A stretch of DNA of 10,317 nt from Deltaproteobacteria bacterium. Its GTDB lineage: Bacteria > Desulfobacterota > DSM-4660 > Desulfatiglandales > B25-G16. Below, piece by piece: positions 5,894 to 10,317 of the stretch. The notes beneath the pieces are model-generated. The model was not told the origin of the DNA. It saw only the letters and a program-made list of their open reading frames with translations, and did no database searches. The DNA lies in contig QMLT01000042.1 of NCBI GenBank assembly GCA_003646875.1, forward strand, positions 1 to 10,317, written 5' to 3'. Made by a program: the position numbers and the translations under genes. The stretch's first letter is position 1, and the number at the start of each line of letters is the position of its first letter.

Positions 5894-6523
5894 ATGCTGA
5901 TACCAATAGTAGTAGAACAAAGTTCTCGAGGAGAGAGGGCATATGATATATACTCACGCCTCCTAAAGGATAGGATTATCTTTATGGGTGAGCAAGTTAC
6001 TGATGATATGGCAAACATTATCATTGCCCAGTTTCTTTTTCTGGAATCTGAAGACCCGGATAAGGATATAAACCTATATATTAATTCCCCAGGAGGATCA
6101 ATTACTGCAGGGCTGGCTATCTATGACACTATGCAATATGTAAAATCTGATATTACTACAATCTGCACAGGACAGGCCAGCAGCATGGCCGCCCTTTTAT
6201 TAGCGGCTGGCAGCAAGGGAAAGCGGTTTGCCCTTCCACATTCAAGGATAATGATACATCAACCTATGGGGGCAACGCAGGGACAGGCCACAGATATAGA
6301 TATACAGGCAAAGGAAATAATAAGGCTAAAAAAGGCCCTCAATGATATCCTTGCCCTGCACACAGGCCAGGATAAGGAGAAGGTGGAAAGCGATTCAGAA
6401 AGAGACTTTTTTATGAGTGGCCAGGAGGCGCTGGAGTATGGCATTGTAGATAAGGTGATTACAAAAAGGGAAATGATAAATATGGAGAAAAATAAGGGGA
6501 GTGGAAATGACCAGGAAAGATGA
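5894..6523 (+). CDS. clpP: ATP-dependent Clp protease proteolytic subunit ClpP
   Basis: ClpP forms the two-ring, 14-subunit serine-protease chamber that degrades proteins unfolded and fed in by ClpX or another Clp ATPase in the cytoplasm. The 209-residue sequence has the full catalytic triad: S97 in GQASSMAALLL, H122 in RIMIHQP and D171 in SERDFFM. It also has the oxyanion-hole glycines in INSPGGSITAG (63-73) and the handle helix region around QATDIDIQAKEI (131-142). The N-terminus (MLIPIVVEQSSRGERAYDIYSRLL) is that of mature-type ClpP with no long propeptide. The start lies 1 base after the tig stop; AAAGGTG at 5876-5882 is a plausible ribosome-binding site within the tig end. The last 17 bases overlap clpX. 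There is nothing atypical in the active site. Confidence 0.99.
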   Translation: MLIPIVVEQSSRGERAYDIYSRLLKDRIIFMGEQVTDDMANIIIAQFLFLESEDPDKDINLYINSPGGSITAGLAIYDTMQYVKSDITTICTGQASSMAALLLAAGSKGKRFALPHSRIMIHQPMGATQGQATDIDIQAKEIIRLKKALNDILALHTGQDKEKVESDSERDFFMSGQEALEYGIVDKVITKREMINMEKNKGSGNDQER

Positions 6524-7763
6524 TATATCGGGTGAATTGGTTTGTTCATTTTGTGGAAAAAGTCAGGATGAGGTAAAAAAGCTCATTGCCGGGCCCTCAG
6601 TTTATATCTGTGATGAATGTGTTTCTCTTTGCAATGAAATTATCCAGGAAGAATATGAGCAGGAAGAGAAAAATAAACAGAAAAATCTTCTACCCAAACC
6701 GCAGGCGATAAAGAAAAAATTGGACCAGTATGTGATAGAGCAAGACAGGGCAAAAAAGGTTCTTTCCGTCGCGGTACATAATCACTACAAAAGAATCGGG
6801 GCAAACATCGGCAGGGAAGATGTGGAAATTGATAAAAGTAATATACTCCTGATAGGGCCTACAGGGTCGGGCAAAACACTTTTAGCTCAAACCATGGCAA
6901 GGATATTGAATGTGCCGTTCACAATAGCAGATGCTACCACATTGACCGAAGCTGGTTATGTAGGCGAGGATGTTGAAAGCATAATTCTTAGCCTCGTTCA
7001 AATGGCAGACTATGATATTGAGAAGGCAGCAAAAGGTATTGTCTATATTGATGAGATAGACAAAATTGCCAGAAAATTTGATAGCCCCTCAATAACCAGA
7101 GATGTTTCTGGTGAGGGTGTTCAGCAGGCCCTCTTAAAGATATTAGAGGGCACAGTTGCCAATATACCTCCAAAAGGAGGCAGAAAACACCCCCAACAGG
7201 ATTTCTTAAAGGTGGACACCAGAAACATCCTATTTATTTGTGGAGGCACCTTTAATGGTTTAGACAAGATAATTCTTTCAAGGACAGGGAGCAAAACATT
7301 GGGCTTTGAAGCCGATATCAGGGGTCAAGGCGAATTAAACCTGGAGGAAACTTTATCGTTAGTTCAACCTGAAGATCTCATTAAATTTGGCCTCATACCG
7401 GAATTTATCGGACGGCTTCCAGTGATTGCCTCTCTTGGTGAATTGAGCCTTAACGCCTTAGTCAGGATACTGACAGAGCCCAAGAATGCCCTTGTCAAAC
7501 AGTATCAAAGACTTTTTGAATTTGAAGGGGTAACATTAAAATTCACCAAGGATGCGTTAAAAACTGTGGCTAAGGATGCGCTTGATCGCAAATCCGGAGC
7601 CAGGGGATTAAGGGCCATTCTTGAAAAAGTTATGCTGGATATTATGTACGATCTTCCTTCGCGACCAGATCTAAAGGAATGTGTTATAGGGGAAGAAGTG
7701 ATACTTAACCAGGAATCTCCTCTTTTATTGTATGAAAAGGAAAACCAGATTAAATCTGCCTGA
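6507..7763 (+). CDS. clpX: ClpX, AAA+ unfoldase of the ClpXP protease
   Basis: ClpX recognises tagged substrates, unfolds them with ATP and threads them into ClpP. From ATG 6507 it has 418 residues. The order is: N-terminal zinc-binding domain with C13, C16, C35 and C38 (CSFC and CDEC); Walker A GPTGSGKT at 117-124; pore-1 loop GYVG at 150-153; Walker B IVYIDEID at 178-185; pore-region RKH at 226-228; ClpP-docking loop LGF at 265-267; PEFIGRLP at 298-305; and sensor-2 GARGLR at 364-369. I prefer 6507 over a GTG at 6501 because AAGGGGAG at 6494-6501 is then a good Shine-Dalgarno 5 bases upstream and the N-terminus (MTRKDD) matches the family. The docking loop reads LGFEA where IGFG is common, a mild change. 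It overlaps clpP by 17 bases, which favours coupled translation. Confidence 0.99.
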   Translation: MTRKDDISGELVCSFCGKSQDEVKKLIAGPSVYICDECVSLCNEIIQEEYEQEEKNKQKNLLPKPQAIKKKLDQYVIEQDRAKKVLSVAVHNHYKRIGANIGREDVEIDKSNILLIGPTGSGKTLLAQTMARILNVPFTIADATTLTEAGYVGEDVESIILSLVQMADYDIEKAAKGIVYIDEIDKIARKFDSPSITRDVSGEGVQQALLKILEGTVANIPPKGGRKHPQQDFLKVDTRNILFICGGTFNGLDKIILSRTGSKTLGFEADIRGQGELNLEETLSLVQPEDLIKFGLIPEFIGRLPVIASLGELSLNALVRILTEPKNALVKQYQRLFEFEGVTLKFTKDALKTVAKDALDRKSGARGLRAILEKVMLDIMYDLPSRPDLKECVIGEEVILNQESPLLLYEKENQIKSA

Positions 7764-7772
7764 GAACTGCCT

Positions 7773-10208
7773 ATGTTTAAGAAAAATTCTATAGAAAATT
7801 TCTTAGGGAAAGAGAACAAACAGGTTCCACTGCTCCCCTTAAGAGATATAGTAGTATTTCCTGGAATGGTGATTCCTTTATTTATTGGAAGGGAAAAATC
7901 TATTAATGCACTAAAATATGCACTCTCTCAGGAGAAGGAAATTTTTTTGTCCACCCAGAAAAATGCCAAGATGGATAAACCCACCCTTCGAGATATATAC
8001 TCTTACGGCACCCTGGGCATAGTTCTGCAACTTCTTAAAATGCCTGATGGAACAGTTAAGAGTTTAGTGGAAGGAAAGAGCAGGGCCAAGATCAAGAATT
8101 ACCTACCTGATGCAGGTTTTTTTATGGTCGAGGTAGAGAAAATTTCGGAACATTATGAACCGAACACCAAAACTGAGGCCCTTATAAGAAGCATTCATTC
8201 TTCATTTGAGTCCTACACAAAACTTAACCAAAAGATTGGTGAGGATGTAGCTGAGACTGTTACTTCTATAAATAATCCATCTCAATTAGTTAATACCGTG
8301 GCTGCCCATCTCACGGCAAAGATAAAAGAAAAACAATCCTTGCTGGAGATAGAAGATGTAAATAATAGACTTGAAGTGCTATACAGGCTATTGAATGCTG
8401 AGATAGATATCCTCAAACTCGAGGAAAGTCTGCGGCAGAGGGTCAAGAAACAGATGGAGAAGACGCAGAAAAACTATTATCTCAATGAGCAGATGCGGGC
8501 AATACAGAAAGAGATGGGTACGCAAGATGATTTTGCCAGCGAACTCAAGGATCTTGAAAGAAAGATTAAGAATAAAAACCTACCCAAAGAGGCGGCCACA
8601 AAGGTGAGGCATGAATTCAAAAAATTAAAAATGATGACTCCTATGTCTGCAGAGGCAACTGTTGTGCGAAACTATATTGATTGGATTCTATCCTTACCAT
8701 GGCTGACACGCACAAAAGACAAATTAAACATCCAGGAGGCCGAAGCAATACTTGAAGAAGACCACTATGGGCTATCTAAACCTAAGGAAAGAATACTGGA
8801 ATATTTAGCTGTCCAGAACCTGACAAAAAAGATTAAAGGGCCAATTCTTTGTTTTGTTGGCCCTCCTGGAGTTGGCAAGACATCATTAGCTAAATCAGTG
8901 GCGCGATCTATGGGAAGGAATTTCATCAGGCTCTCTCTTGGAGGTGTCAGGGATGAGGCCGAGATAAGGGGCCATAGAAGAACATATATTGGGGCTATGC
9001 CAGGAAAGATCATCCAATATCTTAAAAGAGCAAAATCAAATAACCCTGTGTTCTGCCTGGATGAGGTAGACAAGATGAGCACTGATTTCAGAGGAGACCC
9101 ATCGGCTGCTCTTTTAGAAGTGCTTGACCCAGAACAAAACTATGCCTTTAATGATCACTATCTTGATATTGACTACAATCTTTCAGAGGTTTTTTTTATA
9201 ACGACAGCCAATGAACTTATTGGTATTCCGCCGCCTTTGCAGGATAGAATGGAAATTATAAGGCTGCCTGGTTATACAGAAATTGAAAAGTTGCACATTG
9301 CTAAAAGGTTTCTGATAAAAAAGCAGATCGAGCAAAATGGCCTTTCTGAGGATAACATCTCTTTTTCTGATCGAGCTATTTTAAATATAATCAGGTATTA
9401 TACCAGAGAGGCAGGTGTTCGAAATTTAGAGAGGGAAATAGCTTCTGTATGCAGGAAGATTGCACGAGAGGTGGCCAAAAAAGGCATCTCTACAAAGATA
9501 ATGATTAGTGCAAATTCTCTTCATCATTACCTAGGCGTTGTTAAATTTCACTATGATAGAAAAGAGGAAAAAGATGAAATAGGTCTTGCCACCGGCTTAG
9601 CCTGGACAAGTGCAGGCGGGGAGTTGCTTCACATAGAAACTACCGTTATGCCAGGAAAAGGAGAACTGGTCTTAACAGGTACCCTTGGGGATGTGATGAA
9701 AGAATCAGCTAAAGCTGCCTTAAGTTATGTCCGCACAAAAGGAAGAAGGTTAGGGTTGCCTGACGATTTTTATGAAAAGGTAGACATACATGTCCATATT
9801 CCCGAAGGAGCAACGCCTAAAGATGGGCCATCGGCAGGTATCACTGTGGCGACATCAATTGCCTCTGCACTCTTAAGAAAATCGGTGAAAAGAAATCTGG
9901 CCATGACCGGAGAGATAACCCTACGGGGCAGAATTCTTCCCATAGGGGGCCTTAAAGAAAAAATAATCGCTGCCCATAGAGGTGGGATAGAACAGGTTCT
10001 CATCCCTCAAGAAAACAAAAAGGATATTGAAGAAATACCAGCGATGGTTCTCAAGAAAGTGGAATTAATCCTGGTTGAGCATATGGATGATGTCCTGGAG
10101 AAGGCCCTCACACTTGTTAAAGGAGAAGATCTCTTTCTCCCAGAGGATAGGTTTCAACCTTTCACCTTACCTAAAGGAGAGGCCAAATCTCAGATTACTG
10201 CACACTAA
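7773..10208 (+). CDS. lon: Lon, ATP-dependent serine protease
   Basis: Lon is a hexameric cytoplasmic protease that degrades misfolded and some regulatory proteins. The 811-residue protein has the N-terminal substrate-binding domain (about 19-210, beginning VPLLPLRDIVVFPGMVIPL), a coiled helical linker (about 215-300), the AAA+ module with Walker A GPPGVGKT at 363-370 and Walker B VFCLDEVDK at 426-434, and the C-terminal protease domain. The catalytic dyad is intact: S687 in PKDGPSAG and K730 in PIGGLKEK, 43 residues apart as in E. coli (S679/K722). Architecture and length are those of bacterial LonA, with no membrane insertion as in LonB. It begins 9 bases after the clpX stop; the ribosome-binding site is weak (GAGAAC), suggesting translational coupling. 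I see no HrcA/CIRCE or other heat-shock operator immediately upstream. Confidence 0.99.
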   Translation: MFKKNSIENFLGKENKQVPLLPLRDIVVFPGMVIPLFIGREKSINALKYALSQEKEIFLSTQKNAKMDKPTLRDIYSYGTLGIVLQLLKMPDGTVKSLVEGKSRAKIKNYLPDAGFFMVEVEKISEHYEPNTKTEALIRSIHSSFESYTKLNQKIGEDVAETVTSINNPSQLVNTVAAHLTAKIKEKQSLLEIEDVNNRLEVLYRLLNAEIDILKLEESLRQRVKKQMEKTQKNYYLNEQMRAIQKEMGTQDDFASELKDLERKIKNKNLPKEAATKVRHEFKKLKMMTPMSAEATVVRNYIDWILSLPWLTRTKDKLNIQEAEAILEEDHYGLSKPKERILEYLAVQNLTKKIKGPILCFVGPPGVGKTSLAKSVARSMGRNFIRLSLGGVRDEAEIRGHRRTYIGAMPGKIIQYLKRAKSNNPVFCLDEVDKMSTDFRGDPSAALLEVLDPEQNYAFNDHYLDIDYNLSEVFFITTANELIGIPPPLQDRMEIIRLPGYTEIEKLHIAKRFLIKKQIEQNGLSEDNISFSDRAILNIIRYYTREAGVRNLEREIASVCRKIAREVAKKGISTKIMISANSLHHYLGVVKFHYDRKEEKDEIGLATGLAWTSAGGELLHIETTVMPGKGELVLTGTLGDVMKESAKAALSYVRTKGRRLGLPDDFYEKVDIHVHIPEGATPKDGPSAGITVATSIASALLRKSVKRNLAMTGEITLRGRILPIGGLKEKIIAAHRGGIEQVLIPQENKKDIEEIPAMVLKKVELILVEHMDDVLEKALTLVKGEDLFLPEDRFQPFTLPKGEAKSQITAH

Positions 10209-10212
10209 TAAG

Positions 10213-10287
10213 GGGCGGGTAGCTCAGCGGGAGAGCATCGGCCTTACAAGCCGGGGGTCACGGGTTCAAATCCCGTTCCGCCTACCA
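10213..10287 (+). tRNA. tRNA-Val (anticodon TAC)
   Basis: This is a 75-base tRNA with encoded CCA (10285-10287). The acceptor stem GGGCGGG (10213-10219) pairs with TCCGCCT (10277-10283), with G-T wobbles at both end pairs. The D-arm begins AGCTC, and the anticodon stem TCGGC/GCCGG (10238-10242 and 10250-10254) carries loop CTTACAA with anticodon TAC at 10245-10247. The T-arm is ACGGG-TTCAAAT-CCCGT. It starts 4 bases after the lon stop codon, so it is probably excised from the lon transcript or read from a promoter inside lon. The remaining 30 bases of the window show no feature. Confidence 0.96.
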
Positions 10288-10317
10288 TATATGCAGGGCG
10301 CTTCGGTCAGCCCCAAG

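Noticed and set aside
6501..6506. GTG 6501 as the clpX start
   Set aside because: The Shine-Dalgarno-like AAGGGGAG (6494-6501) would overlap that codon; ATG 6507 has correct spacing and matches the family N-terminus.
8765..10003. Minus-strand open frames inside lon, and similar antisense frames within tig, clpP, clpX and the synthetase gene
   Set aside because: They are shadows of strongly conserved + strand coding sequence, with no domain of their own.
1..10317. CRISPR arrays, insertion sequence transposases, toxin-antitoxin pairs or phage genes
   Set aside because: I found no regularly spaced repeats with spacers, no transposase or integrase motifs and no recognisable toxin-antitoxin or phage protein. 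The repeats present are dispersed hairpins.

Overview
The window is a bacterial chromosomal segment, moderately AT-rich by eye, with all recognisable genes on the + strand. Its right-hand 5.7 kb is a conserved housekeeping proteostasis operon (tig, clpP, clpX, lon). This order is seen in Desulfobacterota (former Deltaproteobacteria), Nitrospirota and some other phyla. Together with a rubrerythrin-like protein and an NDP-forming acyl-CoA synthetase alpha-type protein on the left, it suggests an uncultivated, probably anaerobic bacterium of that broad kind. I cannot name a genus, and the phylum is an inference.

Layout, left to right. (1) 1-433: the 3' part of a rubrerythrin/ferritin-like diiron protein whose start lies outside the window. 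(2) 434-1278: a gene-poor stretch with a GC-rich hairpin repeat (573-616), a broken FAD/NAD(P)-dependent oxidoreductase fragment (662-871), a possible promoter (1018-1047) and a second, unrelated hairpin (1184-1213). (3) 1279-4121: three closely packed genes, probably one operon: a membrane-anchored TPR protein, an acyl-CoA synthetase (NDP-forming) alpha-type protein with no ATP-grasp half, and a class I SAM methyltransferase. (4) 4196-4282: tRNA-Leu(TAG), followed by a second, inverted copy of the GC-rich repeat (4313-4356), another hairpin (4425-4458) and an AT-rich palindromic leader (4512-4525). (5) 4561-10208: tig-clpP-clpX-lon, with gaps of 1 to 9 bases or an overlap, so almost certainly co-transcribed. 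(6) 10213-10287: tRNA-Val(TAC), starting only 4 bases after the lon stop codon.

How the genes work together. Trigger factor receives nascent chains at the ribosome, ClpXP degrades tagged or misfolded substrates, and Lon removes damaged and regulatory proteins, so the operon links folding with turnover. The TPR/acyl-CoA synthetase/methyltransferase trio has no obvious shared pathway. The alpha-type protein retains its phospho-histidine motif but needs an ATP-grasp partner encoded elsewhere or as a separate domain. The rubrerythrin-like protein and the oxidoreductase remnant may be what is left of an oxidative-stress pair.

I see no convincing new defence, mobile or biosynthetic system. The most unusual points are the near-identical inverted repeats bracketing the accessory block, the decayed reductase, the orphan alpha-type synthetase in its trio, and the tRNA-Val abutting lon.
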